Origin: Cytobacillus purgationiresistens
GTDB taxonomy: Bacteria; Bacillota; Bacilli; Bacillales; Cytobacillaceae
Length of the DNA: 64,000 bases
Direction of reading: 5' to 3'
Assembly (NCBI RefSeq): GCF_030813235.1
Contig: NZ_JAUSUB010000017.1
Coordinates: 1 to 64,000, forward strand
Program-made: the position numbers and the translations under genes
Shown: piece by piece, positions 18,654-27,884 of the stretch
Numbering within the stretch: position 1 is the first letter of the stretch
Layout: each line of letters starts with the position of its first letter
Notes under the pieces: generated by a model
The model's input: only the letters and a program-made list of their open reading frames with translations
What the model was told of the DNA's origin: nothing
Databases searched by the model: none

Positions 18654-19316
18654 TCATTGGGCGATAAAGAGCTGGTAAAAGAACTCATTCAACCCGCCGC
18701 TTAAAAGTGGCAATATTGTATTAAAAATAGGGCTAATCGTGTAATGGCTTAGAGGTGTAATGACTAGGATTAGAAAAATGACTGAGCCATACACTTCGAA
18801 TTGTGTCATTTTCGCCCTTATTTGAGCTGGTGCAAGATCCTCTATGATTCTATATCCATCAAGAGGCGGTAATGGCAATAAATTAAAAACAAATAGAACG
18901 AGATTCAACCAGATAAATATACTCAAAAATTCTGGTATAAATCCTGGCAAGGCGTTTGCATAGCCGAATCCAAGCATCGCGTACCAAAAGAACAGAGCAA
19001 TGATTGCTAGAATTAAGTTGCTGACAGGGCCAGCTAGTGACACACATACTCCAGCAAGCTTTGGTCTTTTAAAGAAAAAGCGATTCACCGGTACAGGTCT
19101 CGCCCATCCGAAACCAGCAATAAAAATAAGTATCGTCCCAATAGGATCTAAATGCTGCAGCGGATTTAACGTTAACCTTCCCTGATTTTTAGCAGTTGGA
19201 TCACCAAATTTATAAGCGACAAATGCATGGGCAAGCTCATGCACCGTAAAAGCAATCATCAATGTGATAGCTACATAAGGAATATCCTTTATAGGATATG
19301 CTAAAAATTGTTCCAA
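18654..19316 (-). CDS. ywhC: Site-2 protease family membrane metalloprotease YwhC
   Basis: A 220-residue M50-family intramembrane zinc protease. The HELAH zinc motif lies in the first membrane segment (about residues 27-31). The third zinc ligand is in NLLPLPPLDGYRI. About five to six hydrophobic segments are seen. There is no PDZ domain, so it is the short type found near argS/pbp genes in Bacillus; its substrate is unknown. It starts at TTG, nine bases after GGGGA. It is followed by ywhD. Confidence 0.88.
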   Translation of the reverse strand: MEQFLAYPIKDIPYVAITLMIAFTVHELAHAFVAYKFGDPTAKNQGRLTLNPLQHLDPIGTILIFIAGFGWARPVPVNRFFFKRPKLAGVCVSLAGPVSNLILAIIALFFWYAMLGFGYANALPGFIPEFLSIFIWLNLVLFVFNLLPLPPLDGYRIIEDLAPAQIRAKMTQFEVYGSVIFLILVITPLSHYTISPIFNTILPLLSGGLNEFFYQLFIAQ

Positions 19317-19550
19317 TGCCTCAAGTCCCCTTTTTTATAAATCAGCTTATTCATTCATTTCATTTCTATATATATCCATATGTAAAACCAAGCTAGAGTA
19401 TTTCATTATAAAGTATACATGATTCAAGATTAATGTGAAAATAAGAAATAGGGTATTTTTTTAGTCTTGTATATTTAAATAAAATGTGAAAAACTATAAA
19501 CAATTGCCGTTATTGACGGCTATATACAGATTATAAAGGAGGGCATTTTC

Positions 19551-19736
19551 ATGCCATACGTAACTGTAAAAATGCTTGAAGGACGCACAGAAGAGCAAAA
19601 GACTGCACTCGTTGATAAAGTAACAGCTGCTGTAAACGAAACAACTGGTGCCCCTAAAGAGAAGATTGTTGTATTCATCGAGGAAATGAGCAAAAACCAT
19701 TATGCTGTAGGCGGTAAAAGATTAAGCGATCAGTAA
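19551..19736 (+). CDS. ywhB: 4-oxalocrotonate tautomerase family protein
   Basis: A 61-residue small tautomerase. After removal of Met the catalytic proline is first (MPYVTVKMLEGRT), followed by the KEKIVVFIEEM beta strand and GGKRLSD tail typical of the family. It follows AAAGGAGG. B. subtilis YwhB is its counterpart and has promiscuous 2-hydroxymuconate tautomerase activity; the physiological substrate is unknown. Confidence 0.92.
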   Translation: MPYVTVKMLEGRTEEQKTALVDKVTAAVNETTGAPKEKIVVFIEEMSKNHYAVGGKRLSDQ

Positions 19737-19837
19737 AATGAACAGCGGAACAAGTACGTTTAACCAAAAGAGAGGGCTATAACCACTTATCAACTATTTT
19801 TTAATATTTCTACGATTTTTCTTTCGTTCTTAAAAAA

Positions 19838-19980
19838 GCTGTTTTTCGTATACTGTGTTGCTTTTTACAAAAGTGGTTGATTTCCTCTCCAGGGTACTCG
19901 CTTTCCGCGGGGCGGGCGGGGCGCCTTGCTCACCCTCAGGCATAGCATATGACGAAGGGGTAGGACGCTTGCGCTAGCCA
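19838..19980 (+). repeat. Fused family B and family A repeats
   Basis: Family B occupies 19838-19919 (GTTTTTCGTATACTGTGTTG, GTTGATTTCCTCTCCAGGG, CGCTTTCCGCGGGGCG) and joins at GGGGCGCCTTGCTCAC a shortened family A copy ending near 19980. The same junction occurs at 13561. The rest of the ywhB-ywgA gap is AT-rich with no gene. Confidence 0.75.
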
Positions 19981-20017
19981 TCTTTCTTTTTGAAAGGTTT
20001 ATACTTTCTTATCTTTT

Positions 20018-20050
20018 AAAAATAGCCAGGATCCTTAATGGATTCTGGCT
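20018..20050 (-). terminator. Terminator with the ywgA stop codon in its loop
   Basis: An 11-bp stem (AGCCAGGATCC with GGATTCTGGCT, one wobble) encloses TTAAT. The ywgA TAA is in the loop, and ATTTTTAAAAG follows on the minus strand. Confidence 0.8.
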
Positions 20051-20544
20051 TTTCCTTTTAGATCAGTAATATATTCATAGGCCCTGTCTACTTCTTCCTC
20101 TGTATAGCGCTGTTTACTTTTTAAAGTGAAAATTTTCTCCTGTACTTCTTCCTTCGGTAAGCCTTCAAAGTAAAGGACCGTTGATACGAGTTCAAGAAAT
20201 CTCGCTGATTGCCCGTTCATATCCCGAAGGCAATCTTCAAGGTGTGCCATTTCCACCTCATTCAAACTTAAGAATTCCGTTCCGGTTTCTGTCAAAGAAT
20301 AACGGTATTGATAATAGCCGCCCTTCTTTTCCTTGACCTCATTTAGAAAGCCCATATTACAAAGCTCTTCAATCCTTAATGTCAGCTCCTCAGAATAAGG
20401 ACCATAAAAGTGAAAAGCAAATTTTTCATGGAAAGGAAAATCTATTTTCTTCGCTATATATACCATTTTCTGCAGCTTTTTCCGGCCTGTAATTTCACTA
20501 GACGCTGCAATGGCGTGCATGATTTTAGCATGATCTTTCAGCAA
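20035..20544 (-). CDS. ywgA: YwgA family protein
   Basis: A 169-residue protein of unknown function in the YwgA family. The N-terminal part (SSEITGRKKLQKMVYIAKK...FYGPYSEEL) resembles proteins with a winged-helix-like fold related to the Panacea/SocA group. It starts with TTG behind AGGAGATG. It is 29 bases after ywfO and is co-oriented with it, a pairing seen in other Bacillus. Its last codons form part of its own terminator. Confidence 0.8.
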   Translation of the reverse strand: MLKDHAKIMHAIAASSEITGRKKLQKMVYIAKKIDFPFHEKFAFHFYGPYSEELTLRIEELCNMGFLNEVKEKKGGYYQYRYSLTETGTEFLSLNEVEMAHLEDCLRDMNGQSARFLELVSTVLYFEGLPKEEVQEKIFTLKSKQRYTEEEVDRAYEYITDLKGKARIH

Positions 20545-20573
20545 GGCGATTCATCTCCTAGTTCATTTATTCC

Positions 20574-21932
20574 TTATTCCCTGTTAGGACGTGTATTCCA
20601 CTGCTTACTTATGTCAGATCGACTTTGACCCTCATCTAATTCAAGCAGCCTTCTGATTTGCTTTTTGATTTGCGGTTTTATTCGATTATCATGAATGAAA
20701 TCAGAGGGATAGTAAAGCTTATGATCGGTTCGCCTCTTTCCTGAAATCGCATCTACAATCGCTGATTCTCTGGAAAGCTCACGAATTTCTCCATTCTTTA
20801 AAAGAAGATGGATCGGCAAACGCTCCTCTTCTTCTCCTGGACGATAAAAATCATATGGAAGATCTGATGATGAGTCCACTACTAAGTAGTATTCGGGATC
20901 AATGCCCGCTTTTTCAAACAACAAGGATAGCTCTGATAGCTTTTTATATTCCTTTGCAGGATCGAACTCTGTATATTTAAAGAGATTTCTATCAAGAAAA
21001 CGGCAAGCCAGGTTGCGAAGGATATCGTCATCTTCCTCCTGCCACATTTGAAAGTAATAAAGAATAATGGATTCGTCTAGTTTCAAATAATCACTTACTG
21101 TCATTTCACCTTTAAATAAAGTATAGAAATGAATAGGGTCATATTTAAATTGATAGCTCTTTTCGAATAAGTGTTTGACACGATGGAGTATCTTCGTCAA
21201 TATGACCTCTGCACTCCTTGTCACCGGATGAAAATAAACTTGCCAATACATTTGATAGCGGCTCATAATATAATCCTCGACAGCATGCATTCCACTCTGT
21301 TTAATAACCACTTGATCTTCCCTCGGTCTCATCACTCTAAGGATTCTTTCCATATCGAAATGACCGTAGCTCACCCCTGTAAAATAGGCATCACGCTGCA
21401 AATAATCCATGCGATCGGCATCTATTTGACTGGAAATGAGGCTGACAACGAGTTTGTTTTTTGACGTTTTTGCAATCACTTCTTCTACTTTCCGAGGAAA
21501 ACCGGCATCCACTCGCTGCAGTACTTGATTGACCTCAGTATCTCCAAGAATGATTTTTTTTGTGAAATCTTCATGATCTAAATTAAATACCTTTTCAAAG
21601 GAATGGGAAAATGGACCATGCCCTAAATCATGGAGCAAAGCCGCACATAAGGCTAATAAACGATTGTCATCGTTCCATTCCTGGCGTCCCTTAAATACAT
21701 CGTCAGAAATCCTTCTCACAATCTCATAAACCCCAAGCGAATGGTTAAAACGGCTATGCTCTGCGCCGTGGAAGGTTAAGTAAGTCGTCCCAAGCTGCTT
21801 AATCCTTCGAAGCCGTTGAAATTCCTTTGTCCCTATTAAATCCCAGATAATCCTGTCCTGCACATGAATATAGCGGTGGACCGGATCTTTAAATACTTTT
21901 TCCTCACTTAGCTTCTCAGACGAATAAGCCAT
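20574..21932 (-). CDS. ywfO: HD-domain phosphohydrolase YwfO
   Basis: A 452-residue HD-superfamily metal phosphohydrolase. The metal ligands are seen in AEHSRFNHSLGVYEI and ALLHDLGHGPFSHSFE, and the second half of the site in SSQIDADRMDYLQRD. This architecture is that of SAMHD1/EF1143-like dNTP triphosphohydrolases, so hydrolysis of dNTPs is a reasonable but unproven guess. The ATG follows GGAGG. It precedes ywgA. Confidence 0.88.
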   Translation of the reverse strand: MAYSSEKLSEEKVFKDPVHRYIHVQDRIIWDLIGTKEFQRLRRIKQLGTTYLTFHGAEHSRFNHSLGVYEIVRRISDDVFKGRQEWNDDNRLLALCAALLHDLGHGPFSHSFEKVFNLDHEDFTKKIILGDTEVNQVLQRVDAGFPRKVEEVIAKTSKNKLVVSLISSQIDADRMDYLQRDAYFTGVSYGHFDMERILRVMRPREDQVVIKQSGMHAVEDYIMSRYQMYWQVYFHPVTRSAEVILTKILHRVKHLFEKSYQFKYDPIHFYTLFKGEMTVSDYLKLDESIILYYFQMWQEEDDDILRNLACRFLDRNLFKYTEFDPAKEYKKLSELSLLFEKAGIDPEYYLVVDSSSDLPYDFYRPGEEEERLPIHLLLKNGEIRELSRESAIVDAISGKRRTDHKLYYPSDFIHDNRIKPQIKKQIRRLLELDEGQSRSDISKQWNTRPNRE

Positions 21933-22468
21933 CCTTTACCTCCGCCTCTGTTGAAATCTTTATTGCTTTACATTCTATGTAAAAACATATGTTGTATATA
22001 AACCACTGGGTCCATTTTTAAACCTGCTTTGTATCCTCACCTTCGTCTTTTTGACAAGGCTGCGCTTTCTATATTATAACTTTCCTGCCGATCAGTTTCA
22101 TCCCAAATTTTTGACCTTTTCGCTAGGAATCGGCAAGAATCGCTATGGATTAGGCGTTAAGGAGTGGGAAAATATCTTTCGACTTTTGAACACTTTTAAG
22201 AATAGGAAAACCTTAAAAATTTCACACTGCTCTCTCTTCTAATATGACCCCTAGTCCGCTCCTAACTACCGTTCATCATGCCAAAGTATTTTACATTCTC
22301 TCCTGTCTCAATGCAAATGGATGGAATTGTATGAATTAGCATAAAAAACCATACTTATCTATTGAAAAAAAATCTACTATCCTTTTAATCATAAAATGTA
22401 TAAAACATGGCATTATTGACCATCCTTTTTCTAAAGCAAATTAAAAATCAATTTTGGGAGTTGAGGAT
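21933..22468. other. ywfO-rsfA divergent intergenic region
   Basis: AT-rich, with a possible forespore promoter at 22329-22356. No coding region with a ribosome site and no family repeat is recognised. The block 22100-22170 is less AT-rich but I cannot identify it. Confidence 0.5.
22329..22356 (+). promoter_or_regulatory. Possible sigma-F/sigma-G promoter of rsfA
   Basis: GTATGA, about 15 bases, CATACTT resembles the forespore sigma pattern (GYATR...CATANTA). It lies 113 bases upstream of rsfA, which is forespore-expressed in B. subtilis. Confidence 0.4.
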
Positions 22469-23215
22469 ATGAAAGTACGTCAAGATGCATGGACGGATGA
22501 AAATGATCTATTGTTAGCAGAAACGGTTTTACGCCATGTACGAGAAGGCAGTACACAATTGAATGCATTTGAAGAGGTTGGAGATAAGCTTAATCGCACG
22601 TCTGCTGCGTGCGGGTTCCGCTGGAATGCAGTCGTCCGCCATCGGTATGAAAAAGCACTGCAGCTGGCAAAAAAACAGCGGAAGCAAAGACAAAGAATAC
22701 TTGGGAAAGATCAAAGCGGAAAGAAAAAGCTATTATATTCACCGCCAGTACCAACGATGCAGGAAGTGGAGACTGCAACAGAGCCTGTAAACGATTTACT
22801 ATTTACGGAACCTGTTGAAATTGAGGATGACTATATAGAAGCGCCAGTAGCAGAACAAGTATCTATGGAGCCTTCTTATACTTATAAAGAAACTCCTTCA
22901 TCCAATACGATGAGCTTGGACAAGATCATCACTTATCTAGAAAGTTTAAATCATTCGAGTATCAAGCTTGATATATTGAAAAATGAGAATGAAAGACTGA
23001 AGCGGGAAAATGCAGATATTAAACGCAGAAATCAAGATTTAGAAGAAAAAATCGGTAAACTAGAGCAAAATAGCGTAACCATTCAAGAAGATTACGAGAC
23101 GCTCATGAATATTATGAACCGTGCTCGTAAACTGGCAATCCTTGATGAGGAAGAACGCCCTGCAACAAAATTCAAAATGGACCGAAACGGAAATTTAGAA
23201 AAGGTTGCAGAATAA
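22469..23215 (+). CDS. rsfA: Prespore-specific regulator RsfA
   Basis: A 248-residue regulator that modulates sigma-F-dependent genes in the forespore. The Myb/SANT-like N-terminal domain (RQDAWTDENDLLLAETVLRH...FEEVGDKLNRTSAACGFRWN) is diagnostic. A variable acidic middle follows, then a coiled coil (about residues 150-215) and a short tail. The chosen ATG is eight bases after GGAG; an upstream in-frame TTG includes that site. A strong terminator is downstream. Confidence 0.92.
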   Translation: MKVRQDAWTDENDLLLAETVLRHVREGSTQLNAFEEVGDKLNRTSAACGFRWNAVVRHRYEKALQLAKKQRKQRQRILGKDQSGKKKLLYSPPVPTMQEVETATEPVNDLLFTEPVEIEDDYIEAPVAEQVSMEPSYTYKETPSSNTMSLDKIITYLESLNHSSIKLDILKNENERLKRENADIKRRNQDLEEKIGKLEQNSVTIQEDYETLMNIMNRARKLAILDEEERPATKFKMDRNGNLEKVAE

Positions 23216-23306
23216 GCTTTTATTCATGAAACAAAAAATGGAAGAGCACCCTCAGCTCTTTCCTAATAGGAGAGACGGGAATAGGCAACAGTTTCGTCGA
23301 TTAAGC

Positions 23307-23338
23307 AAGCCGCGGTTAGTTCCTAACCGCGGCTTTAA
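23307..23338 (+). terminator. Intrinsic terminator of rsfA
   Basis: A perfect 13-bp stem AAGCCGCGGTTAG with a three-base loop; the trailing T tract is short (TTT). A smaller hairpin (AAGAGC/GCTCTT, 23242-23260) precedes it. Confidence 0.7.
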
Positions 23339-23369
23339 TGTCTAGCTTCGACGCCTACGCTTTTCTTAT

Positions 23370-24215
23370 TTATTTCAAATCACCAATGATCTTTTCATTC
23401 CGTTCAGCCACGCGCATATAATAGCTTTCAAACATAGGAATCTCCTCAGCAGTTAACTGACCTGCAAAGATTCTCCCGCTCTGGTTCTTCAAAGCCTTTA
23501 AAAATCGCAGCATCACATCCTGAACCGACAGCTCGATGTCTAATAGTTCTGCCAATGAGGCCATCACACCAGGGTCAATACTAGGATAAGAAAACCTTGT
23601 CTCCTCCTGTTTTCTAGCAAGGTGATAAAATTTTTCGATGAGGGCCGCGCGATCGCTTCCACTGCCGTTAACGCAAAGATAGATTTGAACAGCGACACCC
23701 TTTCGCAACCGCCTTTGTGATATACCTGCAAATTTTTGATCATTTATACTTAAATCATAGCTGCCTGGACAATATGACCTGACAATTTCTTTTGCCTCAA
23801 TATCCAAAGGAAACTCAGAGAACATTTCTTTTATAAGCATCCACATTGCATCATAACCGCGGTTAATATCAATGCCTTTTTCATTTTCCGGAAAAACGAG
23901 CGTAATATTTAATACACCTTCATCAAGGACAACTGCCAGCCCGCCCGAGTTTCTCACAATCACATGGTAGCCTTGCTCACTTAAAAAATCGATCCCATCC
24001 TGTAAGTAGGGAAGCTTTGTATCTTGTATGCCCAACACAATCGTTTGATCATGCACCCAGCTTCTTGCAGTCGGCGGTGCCATCCTCGATCCAACTGAAG
24101 CACAAAGTGTGTCATCCATGCCGAAAGATTGCAATGCGCTTATATAAAGAGCTGAAACAGACTGGTCGATAATCCTCCACTCATCCTGCTTTAATAAATC
24201 CAATGCCTCTTCCAT
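23370..24215 (-). CDS. lipL: Octanoyl-[GcvH]:protein N-octanoyltransferase
   Basis: A 281-residue amidotransferase that moves octanoyl groups from GcvH to the E2 subunits of lipoate-dependent complexes. The BPL/LplA fold motifs [16 protein letters not shown] and the catalytic cysteine (Cys149) in [23 protein letters not shown]... region are seen. The start at 24215 (MEEALDLL) gives the same length as B. subtilis LipL; the frame runs on to 24347, but that part crosses the pta terminator. The ribosome site is weak. It lies after pta, behind a terminator, so it may have its own promoter. Confidence 0.92.
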   Translation of the reverse strand: MEEALDLLKQDEWRIIDQSVSALYISALQSFGMDDTLCASVGSRMAPPTARSWVHDQTIVLGIQDTKLPYLQDGIDFLSEQGYHVIVRNSGGLAVVLDEGVLNITLVFPENEKGIDINRGYDAMWMLIKEMFSEFPLDIEAKEIVRSYCPGSYDLSINDQKFAGISQRRLRKGVAVQIYLCVNGSGSDRAALIEKFYHLARKQEETRFSYPSIDPGVMASLAELLDIELSVQDVMLRFLKALKNQSGRIFAGQLTAEEIPMFESYYMRVAERNEKIIGDLK

Positions 24216-24310
24216 TTCTATACTCAACTCGCTTTTTAAAATCGTAATAAGACCAAAATCATTATAGCAAGAGACGATAAAAATAGGAAATTGATAATAC
24301 TTTACTAACG

Positions 24311-24344
24311 AAAAGAAAAACCGGATTGATTGCTGCAATCCGGT
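24311..24344 (-). terminator. Intrinsic terminator of pta
   Basis: On the minus strand a perfect 9-bp stem ACCGGATTG with a seven-base loop is followed by TTTTTCTTTTC, 12 bases beyond the pta stop. Confidence 0.9.
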
Positions 24345-24356
24345 CACCTTCTTTAT

Positions 24357-25337
24357 TTATGCTTGATCTAAAGCTTGAGCTGCTGTAATTAGGGCTAATT
24401 TATATACATCTTCTTCGTTACAGCCGCGGGATAGGTCATTTACTGGACGATTCAACCCTTGTAATATCGGACCGACTGCCTCAAAATTCCCTAACCGCTG
24501 TGCAATTTTATAACCAATGTTTCCTGCTTCTAGGCTTGGGAAAATAAAAACATTCGCTTTCCCTTCTAGCGGAGAGTTTGGCGCTTTCTTTTCCGCTACA
24601 GAAGGGACAAAAGCAGCGTCAAATTGCAGCTCTCCGTCCAACAGCAGTTGAGGGTCTCTTGTTTGTGCTTCTTTCACTGCAGCAACGACCTTCTCTGTTT
24701 CTGCTGATTTAGCCGAACCCATCGTCGAAAAGCTAAGCATTGCCACACGTGGCTCTATATCAAACATACTCGCAGTTTTTGCACTTTCAATCGCGATTTC
24801 AGCCAAGTCCTGACTATCTGGTGAAATATTAATTGCGCAATCAGCAAAAACATACTTTTCATCTTCCCGAACCATTATAAATACACCAGAAGTTCTTTTC
24901 ACTCCCTCTTTTGTTTTAATAATCTGCAATGCCGGCCGCACTGTGTCTGCAGTTGAATGCGCTGCTCCACTGACAAGTCCATCCGCCTTGTTAATATAAA
25001 CAAGCATTGTGCCAAAATAATTCTCATCAAGTAATATTGTGCGGGCCGCTTCGTCTGTTACTTTGCCTCGTCTTCTTTCGATAAAAGCTTGAACCATCTC
25101 ATCAATCAACTCATAATTAGACGGATCATATATGATAGAGGAATGAAGAGATACACCTAATTCATTCGCTGTCTTTTCAATCTCGGTCTTATTGCCAATT
25201 AGAATCGGTGTGATGACTTTTTCTTCAGCAAGGCGCCCTGCCGCACGCAAAATCCTCTCATCCAGACCTTCGGGGAAAACAATTTTTAAATTTTTCTCTG
25301 AAACTTTATTTTTTATGGCAGTAAATAACTCGCTCAT
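24357..25337 (-). CDS. pta: Phosphate acetyltransferase
   Basis: A 326-residue enzyme interconverting acetyl-CoA and acetyl phosphate for overflow acetate metabolism. Family segments are visible: IVFPEGLDERILRAA, SGAAHSTADTVRPALQIIKT, FADCAINISPD, SFSTMGSAKS, FPSLEAGNIGYKIAQR and GLNRPVNDLSRG. It is the short single-domain type. The ATG follows GGAGGAG. Its location next to lipL and hemQ matches B. subtilis. Confidence 0.96.
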   Translation of the reverse strand: MSELFTAIKNKVSEKNLKIVFPEGLDERILRAAGRLAEEKVITPILIGNKTEIEKTANELGVSLHSSIIYDPSNYELIDEMVQAFIERRRGKVTDEAARTILLDENYFGTMLVYINKADGLVSGAAHSTADTVRPALQIIKTKEGVKRTSGVFIMVREDEKYVFADCAINISPDSQDLAEIAIESAKTASMFDIEPRVAMLSFSTMGSAKSAETEKVVAAVKEAQTRDPQLLLDGELQFDAAFVPSVAEKKAPNSPLEGKANVFIFPSLEAGNIGYKIAQRLGNFEAVGPILQGLNRPVNDLSRGCNEEDVYKLALITAAQALDQA

Positions 25338-25389
25338 TCAATCTCCTCCATCTATCTATATGTAAACAACTGCATTTCATTAGAAAGTC

Positions 25390-25470
25390 GTAAGCTCCTT
25401 GCTCATCTCCCTGCAAACTGGAGCCTTATCACAAGTTCTGAAGTTTGATAGGCATAGGAGCTGTATAACT
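25390..25470 (+). repeat. Diverged family A repeat
   Basis: Arms TAAGCTCCTTGCTCATC and GATAGGCATAGGAGCTGTA remain; the centre is altered. Confidence 0.6.
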
Positions 25471-25610
25471 TTTCTAACTTGAAAAATTCACACTTTCTTA
25501 TCTTTTATAAACTAAGTCTTGTCCTTCTCCATTACAATACGACTGGTCCAAAATTTCAAGGGCAACACAAATGTCTTTTAATTCTTTCAATTCTCTGCAG
25601 TTTTTTTAAA

Positions 25611-25752
25611 GGCTATTTTTGTATGCTTTGCTGCTTTTCACAATAGTAGTTGATTTCCTCTCCAGGTGCCCGCTTTCCGGGGGGCGGGCGGTGAGCCTCA
25701 TTGTCCGCTTCAAATAACTTTTTTATCAACGGTTTGTCTTATCAAAACCTAT
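25611..25752 (+). repeat. Family B intergenic repeat
   Basis: Shares GTTGATTTCCTCTCCAGG, CGCTTTCC...GGGGCGGGCGGTGAGCCTC and the GGTTTGTCTTATCAAAACC end with the copy at 13389-13550, with an internal deletion. Confidence 0.75.
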
Positions 25753-25917
25753 GAGAAAATAACAATCTTTTAGAAAAGAGTCTTTTTTAAATTATCCAAT
25801 CAAACGAGAACCTAAACCAGAAGATTGAAGATGTTCTAGTTTTATTCACATGTTCTATGGCTAAACTATGTTATAGTTATGGTGTTGATTATAGTACATA
25901 AACGAGGAGCGATTATA

Positions 25918-26670
25918 ATGAGCGAAGCAGCTAAAACCCTTGATGGCTGGTATTGTTTGCATGATTTCCGTGCGATTGACTGGACTACTTGGAAAATGAT
26001 TTCAAGTGATGAGCGTCAAGCAGCTATTCATGAGTTTTTATCATTAGTAGACAAATGGAATACCACTCAATCAGAAAATAAAGGCAGTCATGCCCTTTAT
26101 ACAATCGTTGGTCAAAAAGCAGATTTCATGATGATGATCTTAAGACCGACAATGGAAGAATTAAATGAAATCGAAAACGAATTCAATAAAACAAAATTAG
26201 CGGAATTCACTGTTCCCACTTATTCTTATGTATCTGTCGTTGAATTGAGCAACTATATGGCAGCTGATTCAGATGAAGATCCATACGAGAATCCGCATGT
26301 CAAAGCACGTCTTTATCCAATTCTGCCTAAATCAAGCCATGTTTGCTTCTATCCAATGGACAAGCGTCGCCAAGGCAATGACAACTGGTATATGCTTCCG
26401 ATGGATGAGCGTCGCGATTTAATGCGCAGCCATGGAATGATCGGCCGCACATACGCTGGCAAGGTTAAACAAATCATTTCCGGCTCTGTCGGCTTTGATG
26501 ATTTCGAATGGGGCGTAACTCTTTTCGCCGATGATGTTCTTCAATTCAAAAAGCTTGTATATGAAATGCGCTTTGACGAAGTAAGTGCACGCTACGGTGA
26601 ATTCGGTGCATTCTATGTAGGTAATCTTCTTGAAGAAGAGCGTGTGGCTAAATTTTTATATGTAAACTAA
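25918..26670 (+). CDS. hemQ: Coproheme decarboxylase HemQ
   Basis: A 250-residue enzyme of the chlorite dismutase superfamily. It converts coproheme III to heme b in the Gram-positive heme pathway. The catalytic tyrosine (Tyr145 in [10 protein letters not shown]), Lys149 and the proximal heme ligand His172 in [13 protein letters not shown] fall at the positions known for firmicute HemQ. The ATG is behind CGAGGAG; the longer frame adds 13 codons containing that site. It is a single gene with a strong terminator. Confidence 0.96.
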   Translation: MSEAAKTLDGWYCLHDFRAIDWTTWKMISSDERQAAIHEFLSLVDKWNTTQSENKGSHALYTIVGQKADFMMMILRPTMEELNEIENEFNKTKLAEFTVPTYSYVSVVELSNYMAADSDEDPYENPHVKARLYPILPKSSHVCFYPMDKRRQGNDNWYMLPMDERRDLMRSHGMIGRTYAGKVKQIISGSVGFDDFEWGVTLFADDVLQFKKLVYEMRFDEVSARYGEFGAFYVGNLLEEERVAKFLYVN

Positions 26671-26678
26671 TGCATTCC

Positions 26679-26712
26679 AGCTCTCTCCCTTTTTTGGGAG
26701 AGAGCTTTTTTA
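26679..26712 (+). terminator. Intrinsic terminator of hemQ
   Basis: A perfect 11-bp stem AGCTCTCTCCC, six-T loop, then TTTTTTATT, nine bases beyond the stop. Confidence 0.93.
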
Positions 26713-26724
26713 TTCTAGCAGGAG

Positions 26725-26753
26725 TCATAAAAAAAAAGGCCCATACATACTTA
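26725..26753 (+). promoter_or_regulatory. Possible sigma-E promoter of cwlJ-gerQ
   Basis: TCATAAA, 14 bases, CATACTTA, or the overlapping CATACATA. Both are partial matches to the mother-cell sigma-E pattern. B. subtilis cwlJ is sigma-E dependent; the exact site is uncertain. Confidence 0.3.
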
Positions 26754-26824
26754 TAGATAGTGAGTTTATATGAATTTTGATCATTCACCGTACACAACAG
26801 GAAAAGCACAAGAGAGGTGAATAT

Positions 26825-27247
26825 ATGGGTGTTATCGCTTATACCGAAGAAGATGTAAAGCTTTTAGCAAGATTGATGCGTGCAGAGGCTGAGGGTGAGG
26901 GTAACCTCGGCATGATGATGGTAGGAAATGTTGGTGTTAATAGGGTCCGCGGGGATTGTCTTGACTTTAGGGATATCCGGTCCATTAGAAATATGGTCTA
27001 TCAAAGCCCAGGAGGATTCGAAGCAACCCAAAAAGGCTATTTTTATCAGCCTGCCCGGCAAAATGAATTGGATCTGGCAAGAAGAACGCTTAAAGGAGAA
27101 AGGCAACACCCTGCAAGCAACGCTTTATGGTTTTTCCGTCCAGGAGGGGATTGCCCTGCACAATGGTATGACCAATGGAATTCTGGACGATATAAGGAGC
27201 ACTGCTTCTATATTCCAACTCAGGCAGATTGTCCAACAGTTTATTAG
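26825..27247 (+). CDS. cwlJ: Spore cortex-lytic hydrolase CwlJ
   Basis: A 140-residue SleB/CwlJ-family cell-wall hydrolase that degrades spore cortex during germination. The Hydrolase_2 motifs LARLMRAEAEGEGNLGMMMVGNVGVNR and the AL(W)FFRPGGDCP...FY segments are present, with the likely catalytic Glu in RAEAEG. It has no signal peptide, as is usual for CwlJ, which is made in the mother cell and placed at the coat. The ATG follows AGAGGTG. gerQ begins 32 bases downstream, forming the conserved operon. Confidence 0.95.
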   Translation: MGVIAYTEEDVKLLARLMRAEAEGEGNLGMMMVGNVGVNRVRGDCLDFRDIRSIRNMVYQSPGGFEATQKGYFYQPARQNELDLARRTLKGERQHPASNALWFFRPGGDCPAQWYDQWNSGRYKEHCFYIPTQADCPTVY

Positions 27248-27279
27248 TTCTGTCATTTTATTATCAGGAGGTAAGATTG

Positions 27280-27753
27280 ATGACTCAACAAAATTATCCT
27301 TATAACGGATATCAGCAGCGGCAACAGCAACAATACAATCCAAATGTACAAAATTTTCAGCAGCAAGGCTATACTCCGCAACCTCAGGCATCCTACCCAA
27401 CCGTACCATCAGGAATGAACATACCAACTGCAGGATCACCGACACTTGGGCCGGATGTTCCTGGCATGCTCCCAATCCAACAATCGTATATTGAAAACAT
27501 TTTACGCCTGAACAAAGGAAAGCTTGCAACTGTTTATACGACATTTGAAAACAATACTCAATGGAATGCAAAGGTATTTAAAGGCATCATTGAAGCAGCA
27601 GGAAGAGACCATCTCATTCTAAGTGACCCTGAAACAGGCCTCAGATACTTAATTCCTATGATTTACCTTGACTACGTAACTTTTAATGAAGAGATCGAGT
27701 ATGATTACCCGCATTATGGCGGTCAAGGCATGACACAATATACGCCACGATAG
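27280..27753 (+). CDS. gerQ: Spore coat protein GerQ
   Basis: A 157-residue inner-coat protein needed to place CwlJ in the spore. The N-terminal third is Gln/Tyr/Pro-rich low-complexity sequence (YQQRQQQQYNPN), the likely substrate for transglutaminase crosslinking. The C-terminal domain (IENILRLNKGKLATVYTTFE...LSDPETGLRYLIPMIYLDYV) is conserved. The ATG follows AGGAGG. It is co-transcribed with cwlJ. Confidence 0.95.
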   Translation: MTQQNYPYNGYQQRQQQQYNPNVQNFQQQGYTPQPQASYPTVPSGMNIPTAGSPTLGPDVPGMLPIQQSYIENILRLNKGKLATVYTTFENNTQWNAKVFKGIIEAAGRDHLILSDPETGLRYLIPMIYLDYVTFNEEIEYDYPHYGGQGMTQYTPR

Positions 27754-27767
27754 TCACCAACCCTTTT

Positions 27768-27797
27768 AGTAGTCATTTTTGGCTACTTTTTATTTTT
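27768..27797 (+). terminator. Intrinsic terminator of cwlJ-gerQ
   Basis: AGTAGTCA pairs with TGGCTACT (one wobble) around TTTT, then TTTTATTTTTT, 15 bases beyond the stop. Confidence 0.85.
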
Positions 27798-27804
27798 TGA
27801 GTTA

Positions 27805-27853
27805 AATAAGACCTTATAGCATAGAGTACATTTCTATGCTATAAGGTCTTATT
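27805..27853. terminator. Perfect 21-bp hairpin between convergent genes
   Basis: Arms 27805-27825 and 27833-27853 are exact inverted copies beginning AATAAGACC and separated by seven bases. It lies between the gerQ terminator and the btuF stop. It probably terminates the minus-strand transcript and blocks antisense read-through; the T tracts are short. Confidence 0.6.
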
Positions 27854-27884
27854 ATTCAAAACTCAATTTTTTAATTGCTTATTT

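Larger units (their letters stand above)
25338..25917. other. pta-hemQ divergent region with repeats
   Basis: It carries a diverged family A copy (25390-25470) and a family B copy (25611-25752). The remaining AT-rich DNA must hold the pta and hemQ promoters, which I could not define. Confidence 0.6.

Noticed and set aside
26928-27571. Overlapping ORFs on both strands across cwlJ-gerQ
   Set aside because: Shadows of two recognised spore genes whose frames carry the family motifs.
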